DNA of 8,771 nt from Aquisalimonas sp. (GCA_007127625.1 SKYZ01000010.1:1-8771); one strand, 5' to 3'; positions 1 to 6,276 are shown, numbered from the stretch's first letter. Made by a program: numbers and translations. The notes: generated from the sequence alone by a model not told the origin.

Positions 1-38
1 CAGAATCGCAGGGCGAAGCGGGAGCTACCGGCGCTGCA

Positions 39-644
39 ATGTGTGACCGGATTGAGCTTTGCCTGCGCAACCCCGGGGAGATCGGGCATCCAGGGATTCC
101 GGTGGATTCTTCCGACCTCCTTGATGCTGCGGTTCTGGTGCCACTGATTGCCCGCGCAAACGGATTGAATGTTGTGCTGACCCGACGCAGCGATCAACTC
201 ACGAAGCATGCAGGGCAGATCAGTTTCCCGGGTGGACGAATCGACCTGAGCGACCCGTCGCCGGTACATGCTGCGCTTCGCGAAGCACACGAAGAGGTTG
301 GCCTGGAATCCGAAAGAGTGCGCATATTGGGGGCGATGCCAAGGTACCCGACCGCCACGGGCTTCATGATCCACCCCTTCGTCGGCTACATCCGCGACAG
401 TGGGATCCTGGTGCCGCAGCCGTCGGAGGTGGCGGAAATCTTCGAGGTGCCGCTGGCGTTCTTCCTGGATCCCGCCAACCACCGACCTCACCATATCGAA
501 TACCAGGGTCAGCAATACCGCCTCCATGCCATGCCCTACGGGGACTACTACATCTGGGGCGCCACCGCCGCCATCCTGCGTGAGCTGTATGCCCGCGTGC
601 GCGGCCATGCCCCGGAGATGCTGCCGGAGCACGCCCGCCCCTGA
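39..644 (+). CDS. CoA pyrophosphatase, Nudix hydrolase (NudL-like)
   Basis: A 201-residue Nudix hydrolase of the CoA-pyrophosphatase branch, expected to split coenzyme A or acyl-CoA into 3',5'-ADP and (acyl-)phosphopantetheine in the cytoplasm. Residues 47-66 (VLTRRSDQLTKHAGQISFPG and the next G) fit the conserved stretch that marks this branch (UPF0035 signature). The Nudix box follows at about 66-89 and ends REAHEEVGL, with likely metal-binding Glu82, Glu85 and Glu86. As usual for this branch, the segment before REAHEEVGL lacks the first Glu of the classical Nudix box. Length and the roughly 30 residues before the core match E. coli NudL. The start is uncertain: the frame is open to the window edge and the only Shine-Dalgarno-like stretch (GGGAG, 20-24) is 14 nt from ATG 39. 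The gene converges on the FAH-family gene with a 14-bp gap. Exact substrate preference cannot be read from sequence. Confidence 0.9.
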   Translation: MCDRIELCLRNPGEIGHPGIPVDSSDLLDAAVLVPLIARANGLNVVLTRRSDQLTKHAGQISFPGGRIDLSDPSPVHAALREAHEEVGLESERVRILGAMPRYPTATGFMIHPFVGYIRDSGILVPQPSEVAEIFEVPLAFFLDPANHRPHHIEYQGQQYRLHAMPYGDYYIWGATAAILRELYARVRGHAPEMLPEHARP

Positions 645-658
645 AATGAAAGGTGGCT

Positions 659-1531
659 TCAGGTCGCCGGCACGATACGGTTTCGCAGCGTTCCAATACC
701 TTCGACACCGCACTCCACCACGTCCCCCGGCTGCAGGAAGCGGGGCGGCTCCTGAGCGAAGCCCACTCCACTGGGTGTGCCCGTGGCGATGATGTCCCCC
801 GGTTCCAGCGTCATGACTGCCGACAGCCGCGCGATCGTGTCGGCGACCCGGAACACCTGATCGGAAGTGTGCCCGTCCTGCTGGCGTTCGCCATTGACGT
901 CGCACCAGAGGCGGAGAGCATGCGGGTCCGGGATGAGGTCCGCCGGCACGATCCCCGGCCCCATGGGACAGCCGCCATCCAGGCTCTTGCCGAGGAAGAA
1001 CTGCTTGTGCCGGAACTGCAGGTCCCGAGCGGAAAGATCATTGATCACCGTGTAGCCGAATACGTGCTCCAGCGCACGGTGTTCGGGGATGTGGCGTCCG
1101 CCGACGCCGATGACCACCGCGAGTTCCACCTCCCAGTCGAGCTGTGTGGTGACCTCCGGATCCAGGGGGATGTCGGCGACCGGGCCGGTGACGCTGCTGG
1201 TCGCCTTGGTGAAGACCACCGGATGCTCCGGCAGGGCGAGCTCCTGGCCCTTGGCCTGCTGGGATTCCCGTGCGTGCTCCGCATAATTCAGCCCCAGGCA
1301 CATGATATTCCTGGGCGGCCGCGGGATCGGTGCCAGAAGTTCTACCTCGTCCAGAGCCGGTGTCTCCCGGGCTTCGGCGAGGATCCGCGCACGGTCGGTG
1401 GCCCGATGCGCCTGAAGGGCGGCCAGGAGAGTGGCGGGATGGTCCGGTGTCGCTGCAGCGAGATGGACGCGGCCCTCATGGAGCAGGCCCCAACGGGTAG
1501 CCTGATGGTGAACGACGGAAACGTACTGCAT
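659..1531 (-). CDS. Fumarylacetoacetate hydrolase (FAH) family enzyme
   Basis: A 290-residue protein of the FAH superfamily (COG0179), cytoplasmic metal-dependent enzymes that hydrolyse, decarboxylate or isomerise 2-keto acid substrates. Residues 1-68 form the variable N-terminal part. The catalytic core starts at about 74 (RNIMCLGLNYAEHARE). The metal ligands are visible: the DWEVELAVV motif gives Glu134 and Glu136, and INDLSARD gives Asp165. GTPSGVG (251-257) and LQPGDVVECGVEGIGTLRN (266-284) are the typical C-terminal motifs. A good ribosome site (GGGGAG, about 7 nt upstream) supports ATG 1531. The exact reaction is open: acylpyruvase/oxaloacetate decarboxylase (FAHD1-like) and HpaG/MhpD-like hydratase or isomerase all share these motifs. 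No neighbouring aromatic-degradation genes are present, so a housekeeping keto-acid role is a little more likely. The gene has its own promoter and diverges from the LysM-YkuD gene. Confidence 0.9.
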   Translation of the reverse strand: MQYVSVVHHQATRWGLLHEGRVHLAAATPDHPATLLAALQAHRATDRARILAEARETPALDEVELLAPIPRPPRNIMCLGLNYAEHARESQQAKGQELALPEHPVVFTKATSSVTGPVADIPLDPEVTTQLDWEVELAVVIGVGGRHIPEHRALEHVFGYTVINDLSARDLQFRHKQFFLGKSLDGGCPMGPGIVPADLIPDPHALRLWCDVNGERQQDGHTSDQVFRVADTIARLSAVMTLEPGDIIATGTPSGVGFAQEPPRFLQPGDVVECGVEGIGTLRNRIVPAT

Positions 1532-1567
1532 GCGCTCTCCCCGTGCCGGGATGATAAAGGGTGGTAT

Positions 1568-1595
1568 ATACTACGAGGCTGTGCGGGTTTGCCAA
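1568..1595 (-). promoter_or_regulatory. Putative sigma-70 promoter of the FAH-family gene
   Basis: On the minus strand TTGGCA (1590-1595, 5 of 6 matches to the -35 consensus) lies 16 bp before TAGTAT (1568-1573, 4 of 6 to the -10). A start near 1560 would give a leader of about 29 nt with the GGGGAG ribosome site. The -35 is part of an 11-bp palindrome, GTTTGCCAAAC (1587-1597), a possible operator. No equally good promoter was found for the plus-strand gene at 1702. TATACT (1567-1572) overlaps the minus-strand -10 on the other strand but has no recognisable -35. Confidence 0.45.
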
Positions 1596-1701
1596 ACTCT
1601 GCGCACGATTCGATGTCTCATGGAGGACACACCCCGGTTTCCGACAAGTCCACGCGCGCGGGGTTGCCCCACTGCCAGACATCCTTACCACTGGAGGCCG
1701 A

Positions 1702-2745
1702 ATGTTTCTGACCCGGATAAGCCTTTCCACCCTTTTGGCGCTGGGCGTGCTGGCGTTTCCCGCGCTTCTGTCGGCTGACGAGTCCCTCGAGGGGGAGGCC
1801 GTCACCGAGGACGAGGATGACCGCTCGGAAGCCATGAGACGCTATGGCACCGACCAGAACGTGTTCCCATTGCCGGAGGACGACGTCGACGTCATCGGTG
1901 AGGTGCACACGGTGGAGGCGCGCCGCGAAGACACGTTGCTGGAGATTGCGCGGCGGCACGGCTTGGGTTATCGGGAGATTCGTCGTGCCAATCCCGATGT
2001 GGACCTGTGGATGCCGGGGGAGGGCACCGAGGTCACCATTCCGACGCGATTCATCCTGCCGCCGGGCCCCCGGGAGGGCATTGTGGTGAACCTCTCGGAG
2101 ATGCGCCTGTACTACTATCCGGAACCGGGGCCGGATGGTCGCCGCGTGGTGGAAACCTACCCCATCAGCGTCGGCCGCATGGATTGGTCAACGCCCATTG
2201 GCGAAACCACGGTAACCATGCGCCTGGAAGATCCGGCGTGGTTCCCGCCGGCGTCCGTACGCCAGCGCTACGAGGAAGAAGGCCGACCGCTGCCGCGGCG
2301 AGTGGATCCGGGTCCCGATAACCCACTGGGCCGGCACGCCATCGGCCTGGATATCCCAGGGTATTTCATACACGGTACCAATCGCCCGGCCGGTGTGGGC
2401 ATGCAGGCGACCCACGGATGCATTCGCATGTTTCCCGAAGACATCGAACACATCATCCACCGGGTCGACAGCGGTACGAAGGTCCGGATTCTTGACGAGC
2501 CCTACAAGGCGGGCTGGTCGGCAGAGGGCGATCTCTACCTGCAGGCGTATCCGGAACTCTCGGAGGAAGAGGACGCCGACAAGGAGGGCGTGACCCCGGC
2601 AGTGAAGGCCGTTGCCGGTGTGCTGCGCGACCGATCCGCACGTGTGGACTACCAGCGGCTGAAAGAGGTCGCGCGGAGGGCCGAGGGGCGTCCGGAGTCC
2701 ATTACCCGGAAAGCGGTCCAGCGGGACATGGCCAGCGCCGAGTAG
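1702..2745 (+). CDS. Secreted LysM + YkuD L,D-transpeptidase
   Basis: A 347-residue periplasmic L,D-transpeptidase of the ErfK/YbiS/YcfS/YnhG group. These enzymes use a catalytic Cys to form L,D links in peptidoglycan or to attach Lpp-type lipoproteins to meso-diaminopimelate. Residues 1-25 are a signal peptide (likely cleavage after LLSA). An acidic stretch follows (26-45), then one LysM fold at about 67-114 (VHTVEARREDTLLEIARRHG through GEGTEVTIP), and the YkuD domain at about 124-264. The active site is complete: His224 in FIHGTN, and His238, Cys240 and Arg242 in ATHGCIRM. A tail of about 80 residues has an acidic patch (EEEDADKE) and then a basic helix. The frame is open back to 1561, but ATG 1702 is chosen because it gives the signal peptide directly and follows GGAGG at 1693-1697. 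The gene converges on the Lpp-like gene, its plausible substrate. Attachment versus 3-3 crosslinking cannot be decided from sequence. Confidence 0.93.
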   Translation: MFLTRISLSTLLALGVLAFPALLSADESLEGEAVTEDEDDRSEAMRRYGTDQNVFPLPEDDVDVIGEVHTVEARREDTLLEIARRHGLGYREIRRANPDVDLWMPGEGTEVTIPTRFILPPGPREGIVVNLSEMRLYYYPEPGPDGRRVVETYPISVGRMDWSTPIGETTVTMRLEDPAWFPPASVRQRYEEEGRPLPRRVDPGPDNPLGRHAIGLDIPGYFIHGTNRPAGVGMQATHGCIRMFPEDIEHIIHRVDSGTKVRILDEPYKAGWSAEGDLYLQAYPELSEEEDADKEGVTPAVKAVAGVLRDRSARVDYQRLKEVARRAEGRPESITRKAVQRDMASAE

Positions 2746-2824
2746 AGGTAGAGCCTGTCGGGCCCTGACCCGTTCACCGTAACGGAGCTTCAAGGGAAGT
2801 CCGGGCGAATCCGGAAACCAAAAA

Positions 2825-2850
2825 AAAAGCCCCGCCTCGGCGGGGCTTTT
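2825..2850. terminator. Bidirectional intrinsic terminator shared by two convergent genes
   Basis: GCCCCGCC (2829-2836) and GGCGGGGC (2839-2846) form a GC-rich stem with a very small loop (the innermost pair is probably open, giving the loop CTCG). The stem is flanked by nine A (2820-2828) and four T (2847-2850). Read on the minus strand it ends in a run of nine T, 16-20 bp after the Lpp-like stop codon, which makes a strong terminator. On the plus strand it has a shorter T run (TTTTCC) and lies about 80 bp after the LysM-YkuD stop codon. Confidence 0.9.
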
Positions 2851-2866
2851 CCGCAACAGAGAAGTC

Positions 2867-3157
2867 TTACTTCTGCATGGACTCTTCGAACATGCGGTCG
2901 ATCTTCTCGTTGAGCTCTTCAATACGCTCTTCGTTGCGATTGGCCTTGTACTCAGCGGCCTTCGCAGTACCTTCCGCCTCAAGGGCAGTCTCACGGGCTT
3001 CGTTGGCCACGTCCAGGGCCTGGGAAGCCTGGGACTGCGCATCTTCGACCATCTGGCGCATCTCGTCTTCGTCGCCCTGAGCGGCGCAACCGACGAGCAC
3101 ACCCATGGAGAGACCCAGGGCGGAGAGCTTCAGCAGGGATTTAAGGCTGTGCGACAT
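2867..3157 (-). CDS. Lpp/OprI-like murein lipoprotein with C-terminal lysine
   Basis: A 96-residue outer-membrane lipoprotein. Residues 1-23 are a lipoprotein signal with lipobox LVGC, so Cys24 is the acylated N-terminus; Ala at +2 does not suggest inner-membrane retention. The mature 73 residues are one predicted coiled coil. Residues 37, 40, 44, 47, 51, 54, 58, 61, 65, 68, 72, 75, 79, 82, 86 and 89 keep perfect 3-4 spacing. All are Ala from 40 to 72 (an alanine zipper), then Asn75, Ile79, Leu82, Ile86 and Met89. The last residue is Lys96, the position through which E. coli Lpp and Pseudomonas OprI are linked to peptidoglycan. Mature Lpp is 58 residues and OprI 64, so this rod is longer. AAAGGAG (3167-3173) lies 9 nt before the start. 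The gene has a strong-looking -10 and a strong terminator, fitting high expression as a single-gene unit. It sits between two YkuD enzymes. Orthology to Lpp is inferred from architecture, not close sequence identity. Confidence 0.88.
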   Translation of the reverse strand: MSHSLKSLLKLSALGLSMGVLVGCAAQGDEDEMRQMVEDAQSQASQALDVANEARETALEAEGTAKAAEYKANRNEERIEELNEKIDRMFEESMQK

Positions 3158-3218
3158 GTGGTACGTCTCCTTTCACTCTTGTTGTCTTGCCGAACAGCGT
3201 GAACGGCAATCGGTGGAC

Positions 3219-3247
3219 ATTGTAGAACCAATCGGACGGTTACGAAA
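3219..3247 (-). promoter_or_regulatory. Putative promoter of the Lpp-like gene
   Basis: On the minus strand TACAAT (3219-3224) matches the -10 consensus at 5 of 6. TTTCGT (3242-3247) is a weak -35 with a 17-bp spacer. Transcription would start near 3212, giving a leader of about 55 nt that carries the AAAGGAG ribosome site. Just upstream (3256-3282) is an inverted repeat, ACCCATG/CATGGGT with a 13-nt loop, which could be a protein-binding site. Confidence 0.45.
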
Positions 3248-3295
3248 CTCGCTACACCCATGGTTCTATTCGCAGCATGGGTTTTTCAACCTTTC

Positions 3296-3323
3296 CGGGT
3301 GTCGGAAACCTTCCTGACACCCG
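3296..3323. repeat. 8-bp inverted repeat downstream of the second YkuD gene
   Basis: CGGGTGTC (3296-3303) pairs perfectly with GACACCCG (3316-3323) around a 12-nt loop. On the minus-strand transcript it lies about 46 nt after the YkuD stop codon, where a terminator is expected, but no T run follows the stem. It may be a weak or factor-assisted terminator, an mRNA 3' stabiliser or an operator. Confidence 0.4.
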
Positions 3324-3368
3324 CATTGGGAGACTAACAGGATTGAGCGGGGTCTGCCTTGTGTTGTT

Positions 3369-3962
3369 TCAAGGCGACAACGGCAGGGCCTCTTCTTCGG
3401 CCATTGCGGTCAGTTCCGCCCGGCCGGCGATGACAACGCGCGTGCCCACGCGCACGTATTCCGCCAGTTTGTCCATCTCTTCGTCGGTGACGGCGACACA
3501 GCCATTGGTCCAGTTGGCGCGGGCGTGGAGGTTGGTATCGCCGTCGCCGACGCCGTGGATGCCGATATGCCCGCCAACGGCGGTGCGCTGAGGCGGCAGG
3601 CGGCGTTCGCGGAGGGCGTCGGTGATCTGCAGGAATTCATCCAGGTCCATGACGCCACTGTTATAGGCGGTCCGGGCATGGTGGAAGTTGGGGAAATCCA
3701 GACCGAAGAACAAGTGGAAACGGCTGTCCTCGTTGACCCAGGCGACCCGGAAGTCCCCTAGCGGCGTGGTCCTGTCTCCGCGCTCGCGCAGGTGCGAGAC
3801 ACCCCCGCGCCCGATGGCAATGTGCGGCAGATGGAGCAGCTCCTCGCCTTCGGCGTAGACCCGGATTTCCTTTCGGTCGGTGTCAACGAGAACCCATGGG
3901 TCGCCGGCGTGAGCGACGCTCGCGGCAAGAATCAGCAGGAGGGTGGTCAGTAGCCTGATCAT
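3369..3962 (-). CDS. Secreted YkuD-family L,D-transpeptidase-like protein (YafK-like)
   Basis: A 197-residue exported YkuD-domain protein without LysM. ATG 3962 is preferred over the longer open frame because it begins a clean signal peptide (MIRLLTTLLLILAASVAHAG, cleavage after AHA) and overlaps the upstream stop codon as ATGA. The YkuD domain spans about 22-180. Conserved parts are the strand LVDTDRKEIRVY, TPLGDFRV (66-73), catalytic His136 in IGIHG, and Cys155 in NWTNGCVAVTDEEMD. Here the canonical HGCxR motif reads NGCVA: the Arg two residues after Cys is Ala and the His two before it is Asn. This resembles the WTxGCIAV form that I associate with the COG3034/YafK group rather than with ErfK/YbiS enzymes. 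In E. coli YafK (DpaA) is a YkuD-fold protein that removes Lpp from peptidoglycan, so either crosslinking or cleavage is possible. It is co-transcribed with the glutaredoxin-like gene; no Shine-Dalgarno is seen, consistent with translational coupling. Confidence 0.87.
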   Translation of the reverse strand: MIRLLTTLLLILAASVAHAGDPWVLVDTDRKEIRVYAEGEELLHLPHIAIGRGGVSHLRERGDRTTPLGDFRVAWVNEDSRFHLFFGLDFPNFHHARTAYNSGVMDLDEFLQITDALRERRLPPQRTAVGGHIGIHGVGDGDTNLHARANWTNGCVAVTDEEMDKLAEYVRVGTRVVIAGRAELTAMAEEEALPLSP

Positions 3963-4249
3963 GGAATGTTTGTATTGTCCCTGGATGCCACAAGTGCCCG
4001 TACATCGGCCGCGGAGAATGGCCAGTGCAGCTCCCGGCCATCGCTGCATCGGCGTAGCACCGGAATACTGTAGCTGTATTTGGCCATGAGGCCGTCATCC
4101 AGCGCAATATCAACTTCACGAACCGTGACGCCGTCCACAGGCAGAACCTCAACCAGCTCCCGCGCGGCCTCCTCGCACAGGTGGCAGCCAAGGGTCCCGA
4201 ACAGCAGGAACCGGGGAGACTGGTCTTGATGGGTTGCCTGCTCTATCAT
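3959..4249 (-). CDS. Glutaredoxin-like protein (DUF836 type)
   Basis: A small cytoplasmic thioredoxin-fold protein of 96 residues from ATG 4249. The motif LFGTLGCHLCEEA carries the CxxC pair Cys22 and Cys25. SIPVL (61-65) supplies the cis-proline, and LHWPFSAADVRALV near the C-terminus is typical of the DUF836 glutaredoxin-like family. No signal peptide is seen, so it should act in the cytoplasm as a thiol-disulfide protein of unknown partner. A longer start at 4318 (119 residues) is possible, but it would overlap the divergent dusA start and adds only non-conserved residues; neither start has a convincing ribosome site. Its stop codon (3959-3961) overlaps the next start codon in an ATGA junction, so it probably heads a two-gene operon with the YkuD gene. 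Family membership is fairly secure; its function is not known. Confidence 0.82.
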   Translation of the reverse strand: MIEQATHQDQSPRFLLFGTLGCHLCEEAARELVEVLPVDGVTVREVDIALDDGLMAKYSYSIPVLRRCSDGRELHWPFSAADVRALVASRDNTNIP

Positions 4250-4285
4250 CCCCGCCTGATCACTCCCATGCCAGCGTGCAATGCC

Positions 4286-5344
4286 ATGAGCCTCGCCGCA
4301 GATTCCGCCAACGCTCATCGGGCCCGGAGCACCGCGGTGCCGGGGCGCCGCCTGTCCGTGGCACCGATGATGGACTGTACGGACCGCTATGCACGGTACC
4401 TGCTACGCCTGATCACGCAGCGCGCTCTGTTGTATACGGAAATGGTGCCCGCGCCGGCGATTGTACACGGCCGTGTGGATCTGTTCCTGGCCTTCGATCC
4501 CACGGAACACCCGGTTGCAGTGCAATTCGGGGGTGCCGACCCGGCGGAGCTTGCCACCTGTGCACGTTGGGCGCACCGCTACGGCTACGATGAAGTCAAC
4601 CTGAACGTGGGCTGCCCCAGTGACCGCGTGCAGTCGGGGCGCTTTGGTGCCTGCCTCATGGCGGAGCCGTGGCGCGTGGCCGACTGCGTGGCCGCCATGG
4701 CCGAGGCCTCGCCGGTGCCGGTCACGGTCAAGACGCGGATCGGCATCGATGACCAGGATTCCTGGGAGATGCTGACGGATTTCGTCGGCACGGTGAGCGA
4801 GCGCGGGGGGTGCGACAGCTTTGCCATCCATGCCCGTAAGGCCTGGTTGCAGGGGCTGAGCCCGAAACAGAACCGCGAGGTGCCGCCACTGGACTACCAG
4901 CGGGTCTACCAGTTGAAACAAGCGTTCCCGGATCTGGAGATCATCATCAACGGCGGCATCACCGATCTGGACCAGGCGGAGCGCCACCTGGAGTGCGTGG
5001 ATGGCGTCATGATCGGCCGCGAGGCTTACCACAACCCGTACATGCTGGCGGAGGTGGACCGCCGGCTGTTCGGCGAGCACTCGTCGGTACCGTCCCGCCA
5101 CGACATCCTCGCGGCCTATCTGCCATTCGTGGAAGCACAGCTACAGGCGGGTGCGCCACTGAGCGCCATGAGCCGCCATCTCCTGGGACTGTTCCAGGGG
5201 GTTCCCGGAGCACGGGCCTGGCGTCGCCACATAAGCGAGCATGCCCACAAGCCGGGTGCGGGGGCGGAGGTCCTGCGCGATGCCGCGGCCAAGGTGCGCC
5301 CGCACGCGGAGGCCGAGACAGGCGCAGCAGTAACCGGCGGCTGA
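4286..5344 (+). CDS. dusA: tRNA-dihydrouridine(20/20a) synthase DusA
   Basis: A 352-residue FMN-dependent enzyme that reduces uridines 20/20a in the D-loop of tRNA with NADPH. It matches E. coli DusA through most of its length. RRLSVAPMMDCTDRYARYLL (21-40) opens the TIM barrel. NLNVGCPSDRVQ carries the catalytic Cys110. VTVKTRIGIDDQDSWE (147-161), FAIHARKAWLQGLSPKQNRE, and the FMN-phosphate region INGGI ... GREAYHNP follow. The C-terminal helical tRNA-binding part includes LLGLFQGVPGARAWRRHISE. The start is unclear because the frame is open back to 4181. ATG 4286 gives an N-terminal arm like that of E. coli DusA but has no ribosome site; ATG 4229 has GGGGAG 10 nt upstream but would overlap the divergent glutaredoxin-like gene by 21 bp. 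The 3' end converges on tatD with a 4-bp gap, so no terminator lies between them. Confidence 0.96.
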   Translation: MSLAADSANAHRARSTAVPGRRLSVAPMMDCTDRYARYLLRLITQRALLYTEMVPAPAIVHGRVDLFLAFDPTEHPVAVQFGGADPAELATCARWAHRYGYDEVNLNVGCPSDRVQSGRFGACLMAEPWRVADCVAAMAEASPVPVTVKTRIGIDDQDSWEMLTDFVGTVSERGGCDSFAIHARKAWLQGLSPKQNREVPPLDYQRVYQLKQAFPDLEIIINGGITDLDQAERHLECVDGVMIGREAYHNPYMLAEVDRRLFGEHSSVPSRHDILAAYLPFVEAQLQAGAPLSAMSRHLLGLFQGVPGARAWRRHISEHAHKPGAGAEVLRDAAAKVRPHAEAETGAAVTGG

Positions 5345-5348
5345 AGCG

Positions 5349-6149
5349 TCAGTCCAGTGCTTGCTCGAGGCGGAAGAAACGCCTGGCCGTCGCGGTCGTC
5401 TTGGTCGCCAGCGTCTCCGGATCCTCGCCCCGGTGATGCGCAACCGCCCGCGCGATGTGCGGGAGGAAAGCCGGTTCGTTGCGGCCACCCTCGGGTTTCG
5501 GGCGCAGATCCCGGGGCACGAGCCAGGGTGCGTCGGTCTCGATCATCAGGCGCTCCGCCGGGATGTCCCTGACCGCCTCCCGAAGCTCCAGGCCGCGCCG
5601 TTCGTCACAGATCCAGCCGGTGACGCCGATGTGCAAGTCCAGATCCAGGTAATCATAAAGCGCCTGCCGGGTATCGGTGAAACAGTGGACCACCGCATCC
5701 ACCAGGCGGTCGCGCTGTTCCCCGAGAATGGCCAGCAGGCGCTGGTGGGCGTCCCGCTGATGAATGAACACCGGCAGGCCCAGTTCGGCGGCGAGCTCCA
5801 GCTGCCGGGCGAAGGCCGCCTCCTGGTCGGGGCGCGGTGAGAAGTCACGGTTGAAGTCCAGGCCGGTCTCGCCGATGGCGACCACCCCGGGCTCGGCGGC
5901 GAGCTGCCGGAGGGTGCCAAGCGTCTCGCTGCTGCATTCCCGGGCACCGTGGGGGTGTACGCCCGCGGTGGCATAGAGGATACCGGGGTAGGTCAGCGTC
6001 CAGTCCCGGGCCGCGATGCTCTCCCGCTCACTGGTGCCGGTGGCTATCATGGCCTCGACGCCGGCTTCCCGGGCGCGGGCGACGACGGCCTCCCGATCCT
6101 TGCGGAAACGGTCGCTGGTCAGGTTGACGCCGATATCGATGAGCTGCAT
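5349..6149 (-). CDS. tatD: TatD-family metal-dependent hydrolase
   Basis: A 266-residue cytoplasmic amidohydrolase-fold protein. E. coli TatD is a metal-dependent DNase/3'-exonuclease. The N-terminus [18 protein letters not shown] fits TatD itself rather than the paralogues YcfH/YjjV, which begin with an HxH-type motif. Metal-site residues are present: Glu94 in [10 protein letters not shown], His130 in VFIHQRDAH, His155 in VVHCFTDT and Asp206 in IETDAPWL. The stretches [17 protein letters not shown] and RRNEPAxLPHI-like (222-232) are also characteristic. The ATG at 6149 is chosen because GGGAGG lies 5 nt upstream and the homology starts there; the longer frame to 6278 has no family similarity and would cross the promoter. 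No tatABC genes are nearby, which is not unusual. Physiological substrate in this organism is unknown. Confidence 0.95.
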   Translation of the reverse strand: MQLIDIGVNLTSDRFRKDREAVVARAREAGVEAMIATGTSERESIAARDWTLTYPGILYATAGVHPHGARECSSETLGTLRQLAAEPGVVAIGETGLDFNRDFSPRPDQEAAFARQLELAAELGLPVFIHQRDAHQRLLAILGEQRDRLVDAVVHCFTDTRQALYDYLDLDLHIGVTGWICDERRGLELREAVRDIPAERLMIETDAPWLVPRDLRPKPEGGRNEPAFLPHIARAVAHHRGEDPETLATKTTATARRFFRLEQALD

Positions 6150-6173
6150 GGGGCCTCCCGTTTCACGCCGGGT

Positions 6174-6202
6174 ATTATGCTCACTGTCGCGGGGCTTGTC
6201 AG
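6174..6202 (-). promoter_or_regulatory. Putative sigma-70 promoter of tatD
   Basis: On the minus strand CTGACA (6197-6202, 5 of 6) and CATAAT (6174-6179, 5 of 6) are separated by the optimal 17 bp. The start would fall near 6167, leaving a short leader of about 18 nt with the GGGAGG ribosome site. It is the best promoter in the window by consensus match. Confidence 0.6.
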
Positions 6203-6230
6203 CGCCAGTGGCCGCCGTTGTTTTCCCCGT

Positions 6231-6236
6231 TAGAAT
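6231..6236 (+). promoter_or_regulatory. Possible -10 element of the acyl-CoA synthetase-thiD unit
   Basis: TAGAAT matches the -10 consensus at 5 of 6 and lies 40 bp before the acyl-CoA synthetase start. No acceptable -35 is seen 15-19 bp upstream, so this is weak or activator-dependent at best. Confidence 0.25.
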
Positions 6237-6261
6237 GGTGCCCTTTGAAGGTATGACGAAT

Positions 6262-6272
6262 AAGGAGGGAGG
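6262..6272 (+). promoter_or_regulatory. Ribosome binding site deciding the acyl-CoA synthetase start
   Basis: AAGGAGGGAGG holds two overlapping Shine-Dalgarno cores, 4-8 nt before ATG 6277. It lies downstream of the alternative in-frame ATG at 6253 and therefore favours 6277 as the start. Confidence 0.75.
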
Positions 6273-6276
6273 ACGC

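Noticed and set aside
1561..1701. N-terminal extension of the LysM-YkuD protein
   Set aside because: It would bury the signal peptide, overlaps promoter elements of the divergent gene, and lacks a ribosome site, whereas ATG 1702 has GGAGG and begins the signal peptide.
653..1711. A 352-codon plus-strand frame opposite the FAH-family gene
   Set aside because: The minus-strand gene has clear catalytic motifs, ribosome site and promoter. The plus frame has no family similarity and overlaps the next gene's start.
2188..3102. A 304-codon minus-strand frame across the end of the L,D-transpeptidase, the terminator and the lipoprotein gene
   Set aside because: It reads through a strong intrinsic terminator and is out of frame with two well-supported genes.
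3256..3286. Plus-strand intrinsic terminator (7-bp stem plus TTTTT)
   Set aside because: The stem is short, the loop is 13 nt, and no plus-strand gene ends upstream because the lipoprotein transcript is already on the other strand. Kept only as an unassigned inverted repeat.
6150..6276. TPP riboswitch upstream of the acyl-CoA synthetase-thiD unit
   Set aside because: The 127-bp gap is largely used by the tatD promoter, and I see no THI-box-like CUGAGA core.
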